Of a stretch of DNA of 64,000 nucleotides, positions 10,198 to 19,838 are shown piece by piece. The DNA is from Acanthochromis polyacanthus (Eukaryota; Chordata; Actinopteri; Pomacentridae), in assembly GCF_021347895.1 (NCBI RefSeq), contig NC_067118.1, positions 12,279,015-12,343,014 on the forward strand. The letters are read 5' to 3'. Positions within the stretch are counted from its first letter, which is position 1, and the number at the start of each line of letters is the position of its first letter. Under the pieces are notes generated by a model. It was not told the DNA's origin. It saw only the letters and a program-made list of their open reading frames with translations, and ran no database searches. Both the position numbers and the translations under genes were made by a program.

Positions 10198-12104
10198 TTG
10201 TCTGTCACAAATCGCTTGGACTTGGTGCTGGTCAATAGAAACACAGAATGGATCATGAAGATGTTGGTCTGTAAATCGTTGTATTCTCTCTCTCTCTCCT
10301 TCTGAGACAGGGCATCCTCTGGGTGTTCAGCGTGAGGACGCCGAGAGAGTCCATCGGCATCGGCGTTCAATTTTCCCGCACGATAGATGATCTTGAAGTT
10401 AAATGTCGATAGAGCGGAAAGCCATCTGTAGCTTGTTGCATCCAATTTGGCAGACGTCAGCAGGTACGTCAACGGATTGCTATCTGTTACCACAGTGAAC
10501 TCAGATCCATACAAGTAATCATTGAATTTTTCTGTCACCGCCCACTTGAGCGCCAAGAACTCGAGTTTGTGAGCGGAGTAACGACTTTCACTGCGGGACA
10601 GTCCTCTGCTGGCGTATACAACCACTCTGTTTCTTCCATCATTTTCTTGATACAAGACTGCACCAAGACCTGAAGAGCTGGCGTCCGTATGCAAGATGTA
10701 CGGTTTGCGTGGGTCTGCAAAAGCAAGGACCGGGGCACTAGTGAGCTTCTGGATGATTTCTTCAAAGGCTTGCTGGCAAGCAGAGGTCCAACAATCATTG
10801 AAAAGTTCTTTCGGGTTCAGATATTGTTGAGACCTTGCTGATGATTTGGACTTTTTCTGACCAGGTGGATATCCAGAGGTTAGCTCGTTGAGGGGTCTGA
10901 CAATGGAGGAGAACCCCTGAACAAACCGCCGGTAATACCCCGCAAAACCAAGGAACGACCTGAGCTCTTTAAGATTCTGTGGGACTGGCCAGGTCGTTAG
11001 GGTGGCAATCTTGTCGGGATCAGTTTCCACACCATCACGCGAAACTACATGTCCAAGGTAGCGAACAGATGTTTGAAAGAAAACACATTTTTCAACCGAT
11101 AGCTTTAATCCAAATTCCTTCAGTCGCTGAAGGACCTTCCTGAGTCTTTGTTCATGTTCTTCCAAAGTTGGTGCAAACACGATCAGGTCGTCAATGAAAA
11201 TGAGTGCCTCTTTCAAATTCAGGTCCCCCATGCACCGCTCCATTAACCGCTGGAAGGTGCTTGGGGCGTTGGTCACCCCCTGAGGCATGCAGTTAAATTC
11301 GTAGAAACCAAGGGGGCATACGAAAGCTGTTTTGTTCTTGTCTTTTTCTTCCATTTCTATCTGGTAGTATCCAGATTTCAAATCCAGCGTCGAAAAGCAT
11401 GCTGAGCCGGAGAGTGCCGAAAAGGTGTCTTCTAGCTTTGGCAAAGCGTAGGCGTCTTTTATGGTTTGCGTGTTCAACTTCCTGTAATCAATGCACAGTC
11501 TTACAGAACCGTTTTTCTTCCGCACAACAACTATGGGGGAAGCAAAAGGAGAGTTGGATTCACGTATAACACCAGATTGCAGTAGTTCTTGAATATGCTT
11601 TCGGACTGCATCGGCGTCATGAGGGTGTATCGGTCTCGGACGTTGCTTGAAGGCAGATGGATCGGACAGCTTGATTTCATGCTTGACCATGTCCGTGCAA
11701 CTGAAGTCAAGATCATGTTTTGCAAACACCTCAGGTATGCTGTCGAGCATGGCTGTTACACGCTGCTTCCATCCAGTTGTGAGTGGAGAGTTTCCAAAAT
11801 TGTAGTTTAACTTGGTTTCATTTGGCTCTGGAGCGGCGGAAGATTGAGACACACTTTGTTCTTTATAAAGGATGGACTGGATGGCATTTATCTCAGCGAT
11901 GGCTGCTCGGGCAGGAATGATAATGTCGTGGTCGGACTCATTGGTGATTACCACTGGTAGGTAGGCTGGTTGGACTGGAGGTAAGTCGACAAGGCCGGAC
12001 TTCACCATTAAGCCACCAGGCAGGGAGAAGGAGGTTGGATGTTGAATGACCACTTCCTTTTCACCTTGCAGGAATGGACAGATGGTGAGAGCATCCAATA
12101 CCAC
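10107..12104 (-). CDS. Reverse transcriptase and RNase H part of Gypsy Pol
   Basis: This 665-residue frame shows RT motifs in order: VRKKNGSVRLCIDYRKLN (about 194-211), LDLKSGYYQI (240s), the YPLGL-box counterpart near FVCPLGFYEF, and the catalytic FIDD at about 303-306. RNase H follows with HTDASSSGLGAVLY near 472-486 and VTDSNPLTYLL near 540. The last 40 or so residues do not look like Pol and come from reading past a frame break at about 10250. The first residues likewise follow a break near 12110-12125. The product copies genomic RNA into DNA and removes the RNA strand. Catalytic residues are present, so the protein is damaged only at its joins. Confidence 0.93.
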   Translation of the reverse strand: MVLDALTICPFLQGEKEVVIQHPTSFSLPGGLMVKSGLVDLPPVQPAYLPVVITNESDHDIIIPARAAIAEINAIQSILYKEQSVSQSSAAPEPNETKLNYNFGNSPLTTGWKQRVTAMLDSIPEVFAKHDLDFSCTDMVKHEIKLSDPSAFKQRPRPIHPHDADAVRKHIQELLQSGVIRESNSPFASPIVVVRKKNGSVRLCIDYRKLNTQTIKDAYALPKLEDTFSALSGSACFSTLDLKSGYYQIEMEEKDKNKTAFVCPLGFYEFNCMPQGVTNAPSTFQRLMERCMGDLNLKEALIFIDDLIVFAPTLEEHEQRLRKVLQRLKEFGLKLSVEKCVFFQTSVRYLGHVVSRDGVETDPDKIATLTTWPVPQNLKELRSFLGFAGYYRRFVQGFSSIVRPLNELTSGYPPGQKKSKSSARSQQYLNPKELFNDCWTSACQQAFEEIIQKLTSAPVLAFADPRKPYILHTDASSSGLGAVLYQENDGRNRVVVYASRGLSRSESRYSAHKLEFLALKWAVTEKFNDYLYGSEFTVVTDSNPLTYLLTSAKLDATSYRWLSALSTFNFKIIYRAGKLNADADGLSRRPHAEHPEDALSQKEREREYNDLQTNIFMIHSVFLLTSTKSKRFVTDNWCTVHPTKTKLPLLCKRSPSMLTACQTVS

Positions 12105-12832
12105 AGTTTCTCGGGAGGTATGGTCTGAGGAGTGGTGGACGACATCTTCAGAATACCATGGTAGTCATCTGTTGTTAACTTTCGTCGGATCTCCAGGATT
12201 TTGTGCACTGATCTGTATCCAAAAGGCATAGGATGGAACTCTGACTGTGATTGACAGTGTTGGTCATAGACCACATCTAGGGTGTTGGTGCCAATTAGAA
12301 CAGGGGGCTGTGACGATCGCAGATCTGGAACCACCAAGGCAAGGGTGTCAATGTCCATCTCTTCTCCTATGAACTCAGCTGGAAAAGTCAGGCTCGGTTC
12401 CACATAGCCGATATACGGTACGCTCTGCCCGTTTGCGCCCTCTACCTCCAAAAGATCATTCAACGGTTTTATTTCGTGGTCTGAAAGGTAGGTGTTGTAG
12501 AAAGCGTGTGAAACTGTGGTGACTTGTGACCCTGTGTCGAACAGACAATTAAACTTGGCCCCTCTGATTTTGATTTCGCCAGTGCTCCTCGTACCCACTA
12601 ACCCCTTAGGCAGTGGCGGTCGGAGCGATGGATGTTTGGTGTGGGGACTTTCAATGTTCGCAGCTCCCACTTGTCCCGTGGTGAAAGCTGCCTCTAGTTT
12701 GATGACTTCTTGTTCCAAGACTGCTGCTTCTGTTTGAGCTGGCGACGTTTTTCTTCGACCAGCCTTGAATTTGGCTGACTGGAACAGTTGGGAGCAATGT
12801 GGCCATCCTGTCCGCACTTGAAACAAAACCAT
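12008..12832 (-). CDS. Aspartic protease part of Gypsy Pol
   Basis: The 274-residue frame holds a retropepsin domain with FNCLFDTGSQVTTVS; the catalytic Asp of DTG is at about residue 99. ALVVPDLR and VLIGTNTLD follow near 185-200, as expected for the second half of the fold. The enzyme processes Gag and Pol. The frame overlaps Gag by 139 bp in the -1 frame relative to Gag, the usual arrangement when Pol is made by ribosomal frameshifting. A short A-run (GAAAAAC, minus strand, 12747-12753) lies in the overlap, but it is not a canonical slippery heptamer in the Gag frame. Downstream it leaves the RT frame at about 12110. Confidence 0.88.
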   Translation of the reverse strand: MVLFQVRTGWPHCSQLFQSAKFKAGRRKTSPAQTEAAVLEQEVIKLEAAFTTGQVGAANIESPHTKHPSLRPPLPKGLVGTRSTGEIKIRGAKFNCLFDTGSQVTTVSHAFYNTYLSDHEIKPLNDLLEVEGANGQSVPYIGYVEPSLTFPAEFIGEEMDIDTLALVVPDLRSSQPPVLIGTNTLDVVYDQHCQSQSEFHPMPFGYRSVHKILEIRRKLTTDDYHGILKMSSTTPQTIPPEKLWYWMLSPSVHSCKVKRKWSFNIQPPSPCLVA

Positions 12833-14214
12833 GGCTTTGGCCTATTGCTTGCCTGGTCATGTTTTAGTTTCTGTTTGGACTGCTGCTGCGAGTTGGCGTT
12901 CTTGGACAGCAGTGCGGACATCAGGCCTTGGAGTTTCAACATTTGCTTCCTCAGGTCTTCAATAGCGCTTGAGTCCGAGGAATGGCCACACGCGCAAGCA
13001 CTGGTGCTGTGAGTTTGGATGTTGGCCCGGTGCTTGACTGATGGAATATGCTTCTTCATTAATGTCTCTTTTGCCAGCTGCCTGTCTTCTTCTGTCCTGA
13101 GCATGAATAGGAGCTCTGAGAAGGGAGGTGGCTGGTCTTTCTTCTGCTCTAGTTGGAGCTTGTTGATGACAGTGTTGTCCCAGCAACCTCTACAGAATTG
13201 CTTTAACAGATACTTGTTGATTTCTGCTGCTGGGATTCCACCACGCTTCACCACTGTACTGAGAGCCAGCTGTAGTCTCTGGAGATATGAAGATGGTCTC
13301 TCACCGGGATCTTGAAGAGTGTTTAAGAATTTTGCAGGCAGGGCATTGGGTCCCAAACTCTTCACCAGGTCAACAGCTGGGGGAAGTAAACTTTCAAGGA
13401 TGCGTCTTGTGATGTGTAGCGGCGCAAGGTTTGGATCAGCATTCAAAAGTTCAATTTGAGACCTCCAGGAGTCATAATCTGCTTCATGTTGTGGTTTTGG
13501 AAGTTTACCTGAGAAGGTGCGTAGTCTGAGTGATGACAGGGACTGAAGGTTCACATCATCTCTGCGCACAATGTGCTCCACTACCACTCTTTGAATCTCA
13601 GGGGGATTCAGATCATTGCTGGAGAGAGAAATTCCTGGTCCCACATTTGTAGCCATTTTTTGTTGCGGTTGGGGCCCATGTTGTGAGGTAGAAGGCTGTT
13701 TAGATGGACTGGACGCTGTAGTAGTGCCATTTATCTCCACAGTATCCTCTTCCTCATACCTCTCTCCATGCTCTCCTCCCGTAGCCGCTATTCCCAAATG
13801 TTCACTTATTTGGTCAAACATTCCCTTCATTACATTGTCAAACGACTGGCCACTCTGCTGGGATATGCGTCGCAGCTCCTTCAGGTAGTCAGGCAGGGAA
13901 GGGGTGGTCCCCGCTGTGGCTGCGGCAGTGCATTCAGCGAGTGACTTGACAACGTACTCACTATCTGCACTAATACGCGAAGGATAAGTATATGGCAGAT
14001 GTGGTTTTAACTGTGCTACAGCTGCAGAGTTAATAAATTCAATGGTCAGGTTTTTATAGAAAGGACTCTCTCGTTCGGAAACACTAAAGGACGTTCTAAT
14101 CTCACCATAACTGCGTAAATGTTCAGTAATCTCTTTCTCTGCTTGAGTGTTTGTTACACCAGTGATAATGACAGAATTAGCAATATCAATTCCGGACTCC
14201 TCAAAGTATTCCAT
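12694..14214 (-). CDS. Gag with PNMA-like N-terminal domain and zinc knuckle
   Basis: This intact 506-residue Gag starts at MEYFEESGIDIANSVIITGV. Residues 10-80 have the pattern of an RRM-like fold (NSVIITGV, EKEITEHLRSYGEI, NLTIEF), which is how vertebrate PNMA proteins begin. Residues about 225-390 are capsid-like, including YDSWRSQIELL, LLKQFCRGCWDNTVI and FSELLFMLRTEEDR. A single CCHC zinc knuckle, CFKCGQDGHIAPNC, lies at about 464-477, followed by a basic Lys/Gln/Arg tail. Gag packages the RNA and forms the particle. PNMA host genes are known to derive from Ty3/Gypsy Gags, so this element belongs to the same broad Gag type. The match is from pattern memory, not alignment. Confidence 0.88.
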   Translation of the reverse strand: MEYFEESGIDIANSVIITGVTNTQAEKEITEHLRSYGEIRTSFSVSERESPFYKNLTIEFINSAAVAQLKPHLPYTYPSRISADSEYVVKSLAECTAAATAGTTPSLPDYLKELRRISQQSGQSFDNVMKGMFDQISEHLGIAATGGEHGERYEEEDTVEINGTTTASSPSKQPSTSQHGPQPQQKMATNVGPGISLSSNDLNPPEIQRVVVEHIVRRDDVNLQSLSSLRLRTFSGKLPKPQHEADYDSWRSQIELLNADPNLAPLHITRRILESLLPPAVDLVKSLGPNALPAKFLNTLQDPGERPSSYLQRLQLALSTVVKRGGIPAAEINKYLLKQFCRGCWDNTVINKLQLEQKKDQPPPFSELLFMLRTEEDRQLAKETLMKKHIPSVKHRANIQTHSTSACACGHSSDSSAIEDLRKQMLKLQGLMSALLSKNANSQQQSKQKLKHDQASNRPKPWFCFKCGQDGHIAPNCSSQPNSRLVEEKRRQLKQKQQSWNKKSSN

Positions 14215-14297
14215 GTTTCAACCCAAAAATTTCAATATTCAAAAAATCAAAACATTCTTTTGAAATAAATTAGCAATCACACATTCACAACAATGGG

Positions 14298-14315
14298 CTC
14301 CTGGCTAGCTCGCCA
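14298..14315 (-). promoter_or_regulatory. Primer binding site
   Basis: On the minus strand, four bases after the 5' LTR end, the sequence reads TGGCGAGCTAGCCAGGAG. It begins TGG, as expected for pairing with the CCA end of a tRNA, and it sits at the position used for first-strand priming. I do not name the tRNA. Confidence 0.65.
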
Positions 14316-14319
14316 CAGA

Positions 14320-15997
14320 TGTAACGCTTTAGGGCTAGGCGGTTGACTACGGCTACATTAGCTGCAACAGATGACTGTTCTTTAAGGAGCCCAGGGTGTG
14401 AATGACGCACCAGAGTCAATATTTGTGTTTTGATATATGTATTAGAAGGTTGATTTTTTTTTTAAACAGACATGAGACAAAGGGGAAAAAAACACACAAT
14501 AAATAACCAAAAACAAACCAATGTAAGTACAAAGTGCGCCCAAAATACTTTAACATAAATAGTCCATTGACATCTATTTTACTGTGCAAAATCCACAGCA
14601 ACAACGATCCACGAGTATCCAGAATTCGATCTGAGGTTCCATCCAAGAGTTTGGTGGGAAAAAGAAAACTGATACTCCTACCAGAATGGGTTCTAGCTCG
14701 CCATGGGTTGAGGATTTGGGGGGAGTTACAATGATGAATGTCCGGAGTCCATATGAAGGATGGTGCTTGAAAGTTTCACAGATGATGGAATGACGTAGAG
14801 GTGACTCAGTCCCTCTAAAAAACCTGACCTATAAGAAGGTCAATAGATCATGTAAGTATTTAATTCATCAGTCAAAAATATCCAAGTTACTAAAAAAATG
14901 TAACCAACTTAAAGTAGGATCTTAACTGTTTTTTAACTTAAGTTATTGTTTGAAATAACTAAAAATGACCAAAATAAGTCAAATGAAAATAATCAATTTG
15001 ATTAATAGAATAATCAATCCATAAATAAATTATAAAAGTAATTCACATCGCTAAAGTATTTTAATAATACTGAAAAGGTAATATTAACAAAAGCAAATCT
15101 TAAAGCTAAAGTTAAATGCTAAAGCTGAAGCTAAGTACTAAGGCTACAGCTAAAGCTAATTGCTAAAACGAAGTTCAAAGCTTCAGCTACATACCAACTG
15201 TTAGCTGAGACTACAGCCGAATCATCAGCTGGATCAAAGTTGACTGAAAGTTGGGTCAGACTGAGTGTACACTTCACATTATATTCATGACAGACACTTC
15301 AAAATACTCAAGCAGAGTAAAAGAGTATATATCATCCATGAATAACGTGCTTAACATATTCTTAAATTCACAGTATTCAAGATGGTTCAAGTATTGCACA
15401 ATTATCAAAAAGAGTAGCTACGTCAGGTTCAGTTTATTCAATGCTACCAAAGCTAATAATACTTTTAGCAGCGGTCAGGAATGTGCTAAAAAAACCGCAC
15501 CAACCATAAAAAACACCCAAAATAAACGGATGCATCTATCAATCAATATAACATCTACAATTCGGCTGGGGTAAATCATCATTATGTCATCTTTTACCTT
15601 CAGGATGGAATGTTTGTAGCGTAGCGTCTGGAGCGGCTAAGCGGTCTCAGTGTGTGTGTTTGTAAGGGGAGTTTTGCATACTTCCGAGGCTCCCGACTCT
15701 GTTTTAAAACATTGCTTACATGAGTAACCACACGACGATCTGTTGCATATTCAACAAATGTGGAGTTATATTTAACCAACTCACCGATTGTTGAGGTCTA
15801 AAGTAATGTTTTCGATGAGAAAACAGCAGTTCTTTGCAACGCAATGAGCCAAGCCACAATGCCACAGCCACAGCGGAGACAGAGGAGGAGGAAGTGAACT
15901 CCGTGACTCCTGATATATAGGGTGTCAGGTGTTTGGGGAACACAGGAAGGGGACCCGCAAAAATAAAAGTCACCAGGTATATTATATGCGGGTTACA
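14320..15997 (-). repeat. 5' LTR of the Gypsy element
   Basis: This is the upstream LTR for minus-strand transcription. A TATA-like CTATATATC on the minus strand lies at about 15911-15920, so transcription probably starts a few tens of bases downstream (lower coordinates). The degenerate GCTAAA array seen in the 3' LTR is repeated here around 15090-15200. Confidence 0.93.
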
Positions 15998-16001
15998 ATG
16001 G

Positions 16002-16479
16002 GCTTGCAAACAATGCACTACACAGCAAAGCGACAAAACAAAGCAGCAGCGGGACACTTTCGTGCAGCCACTAAACCGCACAGGGACAGACGGAAGAGCT
16101 GTGTTAAAAGCATGCCAGCTTGAAATTATGCCCAACACAAAGAAAAGCAAACATACTTCTAGACGGCTGCATGAAACACACTGGAGAGGGAGAGCACGTC
16201 AGTCATAACCGTTGTAGCGTCCTACAATTACATTGAACATTTAACATTCATGCAGGCTTCTGGCCGGAATAAACCATAGAAGTAGTAATAAGACCTAACC
16301 ACATGCGATTAAACACCACCAACCAGTATGACACCCGAAATGTTTTTGACACCAGCGATGAGGAGGGCGAAGCGACTGGAAGGGGCACGTCCTCAGCCTC
16401 GGAGAGAGAGAGACAGTACAGAAGGCCAAATCCGTCTTTTATAGGCGGTGGGTGTGCCACAATTGGTTTACAACTCCAG
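16002..16479. other. Interval without recognised features
   Basis: No gene was recognised. One frame here contains an acidic Ser/Glu/Asp stretch (FDTSDEEGEATG) that might be a decayed transposon N terminus, but nothing else supports that. Confidence 0.35.
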
Positions 16480-16784
16480 TACTGGCCAAGAAAGCACAAA
16501 AAACTTGCCCTGGACAGGATTGTCCTGCTACATACAGCTTAATACCGCCGTTGGCCGAAACCATCACTAAGAGGACGTTGAAATTTGCTGGCCACGCATT
16601 CCGCGCAAAAGAACAGCTAATTTCAGATCTACTATTTGAACCTAGGCCAACCTTAAAAAAGCTATCCTACCTCAAAACTCTTCGTTTGCACACCGGCGCA
16701 ATAAAGGAGGAGCTTGCTGGCCTCATGTCGGACCGGGATGGTTGGAGGACATTGGTGGCGCGTTTGACTCATAAGTCAGCATGA
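16480..16784 (+). pseudogene. C-terminal fragment of a non-LTR retrotransposon polyprotein
   Basis: The frame ending at 16784 reads ITKRTLKFAGHAFRAKEQLI and finishes LMSDRDGWRTLVARLTHKSA. The order 'RxLxFAGH...DRDGWR' is a recurring C-terminal signature of LINE proteins downstream of RT. No RT motif precedes it, so this is a 5'-truncated 3' end, as LINE copies usually are. It lies next to the solo LTR. The exact clade is unknown. Confidence 0.45.
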
Positions 16785-16838
16785 TAATATACAGATAGTT
16801 TTTTTGTTTGTTTGTTTTGCTTTTTTGAGATGTAAACC

Positions 16839-17636
16839 TGTCACGAAACAAGGTGGCAAACCCGAACAGAAAACCACACTACCGAGGCAGAGGCAGGTGA
16901 AGAGAGTGATTTGTTGAGGGAAGATGGGGGATTTGTGGAGGGGTGAAAAGCCAGAGAGGAATCCGGGGTGGTGTGGAGGAGAGGAGTCCGGCGACAGAGC
17001 GGTGGAGCTGGGGATTAGAGGACAGCGAGCGGGCAGGGCGGAACGGAGTGTGGAGGTCGGGAGCGTGGGCTCTCGCGGCGGCAGGCAGGCAGAAGGCAGG
17101 GAAACCAGAGGAGCGAAGTCAGACGTAGAGGGTCCAGGGTGGTGAGGCTGCAGGAGGGTCCAGTGGTCCAGGAAGGGGAGCCGAGAGGCAAATCCGGAGG
17201 GGAGCACGAGGGGAAAGGCAGGACGGGAGAAGATCCGGGCAGCTGGGTCGTTCTGGGTAAAAAAGGAGAACAGAAGGCGTTAGAAACAGAACTGACCATA
17301 AACAAGTTTAAGTAGCGAGAGGGAAACTGACTACATGGCAGGAGTTTACGATCTGGCAAGTTGTGGGTGCAGGAACCGGTCTTTTATTGTGAGAGGTGTA
17401 ATCACTGGATGAGCCACAGCTGTCCGGATTCTGGGGAGGTGGCTAATCACCTGAGTGGAGGCAGCCGTGTGGCTGCACTCCACTAGGTGCAGTGCTGAGG
17501 AGAGAGAGGAGCAACAGAGGGAGAGGAGAGAGGGAGAGGGGAGCATGAGAGGGAGAGAAAAGGGGGGAGACAGATGAGAAAAAAGGGATTTGGGATGCCA
17601 GGTGGGAATGGGGGGAATGAGGAGGAGGCCCTGACA
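16839..17636 (-). mobile_element. Solo LTR with perfect 5-bp TSD
   Basis: On the minus strand the element starts TGTCAGGGCCTCC and ends TTTCGTGACA, the TG...CA ends of an LTR. AAACC flanks it exactly on both sides (16834-16838 and 17637-17641). No internal retroelement sequence is present, so it is the product of LTR-LTR recombination. The plus strand is extremely G- and purine-rich, particularly 17505-17635, which explains the Pro/Ser-rich open frames on the minus strand; these are not genes. The family is not identified; a 5-bp duplication fits Gypsy, BEL or ERV. Confidence 0.8.
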
Positions 17637-17641
17637 AAACC

Positions 17642-18063
17642 ACCCTCTGTGTGAGGACGACATACATCACCAGGTTAGTAGCTGTTAGCTGGTCTGTCAT
17701 TTGACAAACAATGAAAATAAGTGTCTATGCTCAGACCAAAAATAAGAGGATTGTCACTCTCAGTTATTTCGGTAGTAATGAATCTCTGCTGCTTGCATGA
17801 TCAGTGCAAACAATAGGACCCTAAGTTAAAAAAAACAAAACAAACAAAACCATTAAAGCCATGGCAACTGTCTACAACTTTCTACTTCACAAAAACTGAT
17901 CATTCTAGTTGCTTTATGTATATTTTTATGCTTTTGACCCAGCAGATTTTGTCATATTTCCCAAAGATCTATAATAAATTTATGATGAACCAAATGCATG
18001 ATTTAGTTTTGTGACAAAAATATGTGTTTCAGTGATTCCATTATAGAAAATCAGAAGTTGTAG
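17642..18063. other. AT-rich interval without recognised features
   Basis: Nothing recognised between the solo LTR and the next dispersed repeat. Confidence 0.4.
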
Positions 18064-18545
18064 GAGTCAACTCAATTCAATTTTATGTGTATAGCACCAA
18101 TTACAGTCAAATCGTCTCAAGACGCTTTATGGAACACCCTTTTAACAGGGCAAAAATCTCAAGCAGAACCCGTCTCTTTATGTGGAGGAACCCATGAAAA
18201 GTACAAGCTAACACGGAAACTGATTCATAGTTTACTGCTATGGCATTAAATGTACTACATATATAGCTGGTAGTAAAATTCAAACAGTATGTAGATTAGC
18301 ATATCAAGTATAGTAAGGGCAATGCAGAGTAGATTGATGGAAATGGGCAGCTGGAAGCAGTGGGCTTGAGGAAAGTCAGCAGCAGCATCCAACAGTGGAC
18401 ATGATGGAGACGAGGCCAGTTGGTGGAACAGCAACCACAGATCTGATACATCCAGCTCTGGGATCAGGGACACTAGGAGAAAGGACACAGGGAGAAACAG
18501 AGTTAGTGACATGCAATAACGGTATATATATATATTAAATATTCA
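18064..18545. repeat. Dispersed teleost repeat ('TTCAATTCAATTTTAT...GACGCTTTA')
   Basis: It starts CAATTCAATTTTATGTGTAT, runs through AAATCGTCTCAAGACGCTTT, has a middle block with ACAGCAACCACAGATCTG, and ends in a TA-rich tail. I recognise the order of blocks as a frequent fish repeat. Its class (LINE tail or non-autonomous element) is uncertain to me. Confidence 0.5.
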
Positions 18546-19106
18546 TAGCTAAATTAAATAGTCATTGGAAACTCAAAATTGCCATGATATAAATGGTCTT
18601 TACAAGTGTGTGTAAACTTTTGTTCATGAATACAGAAATTTGTAGTTGATTTAAATCAAAACGTAGTGACCATTTAGTCACATGACTGACCAAATCTACC
18701 CATCTCCATTGTAATACTGCTTCATTTCTTAGTTTCAGCCCTAGTCTAAATAATATCTCAAATTTTCTACATGCAGTGTAGATATTCTCCCATTTTTTAA
18801 AAAAGATACTCCTCTTTGTTAGCCTTTTATTGTTTTATTTATTAACAACTTTTTAACTGATCAGTCCCTCCATGGATTCTTGATGTTGCGATCACATCAA
18901 TTCAACCAATCTCTGCAAATTCTGCACGACCTTGCAATTTTGTCCAATCACCACAACTTTTCTGCGATTTTGGCCAGCCTCCCATGAATTCACCAATCAT
19001 AGTGGTCCCCAGCGCAAACGTAATGCACGTATGCACAAAATCACTTTCTTGTTTATGGTTTTAAGATCCAGTAATGTCCAATTCTAATGTCTCGCTCATT
19101 TACCAA

Positions 19107-19358
19107 GAAAAATTACTGCTAAAGACCATGAAAAACAATTCCCTGATGTTCTTCACAAAAGCAGAGGTAACCTGTTTTGCACCCGTGCAACACTGTGGTG
19201 GAATACAAAATAACTAAAAATAAAAATCATCGTTTCACAAACATTTTTCTACCACGAAACATATTAGGAGAATGGCTGAAACGAGTGGACCACAGACCAG
19301 ACAAATGACTGTGATGGAAGCTGTTGCATCCAGAACTGCTGGAGCACTGAAAGAATGA
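19107..19358 (+). pseudogene. BED/CGGBP1-like finger remnant of an hAT transposase
   Basis: Translation gives KITAKDHEKQFPDVLHKSRG, then LFCTR followed by a frameshift in the middle of a C2H2-type BED finger, and later MAETSGPQTRQMTVMEAV. The arrangement resembles the N terminus shared by CGGBP1 and related hAT transposases, which bind DNA through one BED-type finger. At least one frameshift and several stops are present. The remaining transposase has been replaced by other repeats. Confidence 0.45.
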
Positions 19359-19377
19359 AGGTAAGCTAGATTCATTG

Positions 19378-19838
19378 CTCCGCCAAGGAACGCGGCGGAG
19401 TTATGTGACTATCGGCATATGTGAATCCTTCCTCTGTTAGCAACATTACTCAAAAGCACACAGACAGATTTGGATGAAGTTTTCAGGAAAGGTCAGAAAT
19501 TACACAAGGACCAAGTGATTAGATTTTGGCAGTGATAGTCTTGATCCACGGATTTGTAAAGGATTTCCCACTGAAATAGTGGCACGACATCTGATCACGG
19601 CACGGTAACCATGGCAAGTGAACACTACTTGTCTGCCTGCTGACGATCGCATGATTGCGATCATATTACAAATCCACTGCTGTGGACTTATTGGAAATGA
19701 TACAATAAACAATTGATTACATTGTGGGAGTGTTTCTGAGTCCCATCAATTCCCGCTACCCGCCACATGTTTAGGTCATGCGATTAGGTATCTGTGCATA
19801 ATGTACACATGCACAACACATGCCTGTGTTCAGGTTAA
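19378..19838. repeat. Dispersed 'CTCCGCCAAGG' repeat, left part of copy A
   Basis: It begins GCTCCGCCAAGGAACG and shares long stretches with 42590-42950, for example 'CAACATTACTCAAAA', 'TTTTCAGGAAAGGTCAGAAAT' in near-identical form, and the ACAATCA/ACGATTG block. Its right part continues at 20756-20830 beyond the TTAA insertion. Confidence 0.6.

Larger units (their letters stand above)
6384..15997 (-). mobile_element. Full-length Ty3/Gypsy LTR retrotransposon with PNMA-like Gag
   Basis: Two direct LTRs of 1677 and 1678 bp start TGTAACG and end GGGTTACA as written on the plus strand. They bracket 6.26 kb of minus-strand coding sequence in the order Gag, protease, RT/RNase H and integrase, the Ty3/Gypsy order. 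The 4-bp flank ATGG occurs at 6380-6383 and 15998-16001, a target-site duplication. A primer site follows the 5' LTR and a purine tract precedes the 3' LTR. Side-by-side reading shows only about a dozen substitutions plus a few one-base length differences between the LTRs, so insertion was recent. The coding region nevertheless lies in four overlapping frames. There is no envelope gene. Confidence 0.93.

Noticed and set aside
8129..13888. Many plus-strand frames across the Gypsy element
   Set aside because: They are antisense shadows of Gag-Pol and have no motifs of their own.
16776..17700. Long minus-strand frames rich in Pro, Ser and Leu (110-143 codons)
   Set aside because: They result from the G-rich plus strand of the solo LTR. 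There are no domains, and frames are open in several registers at once.
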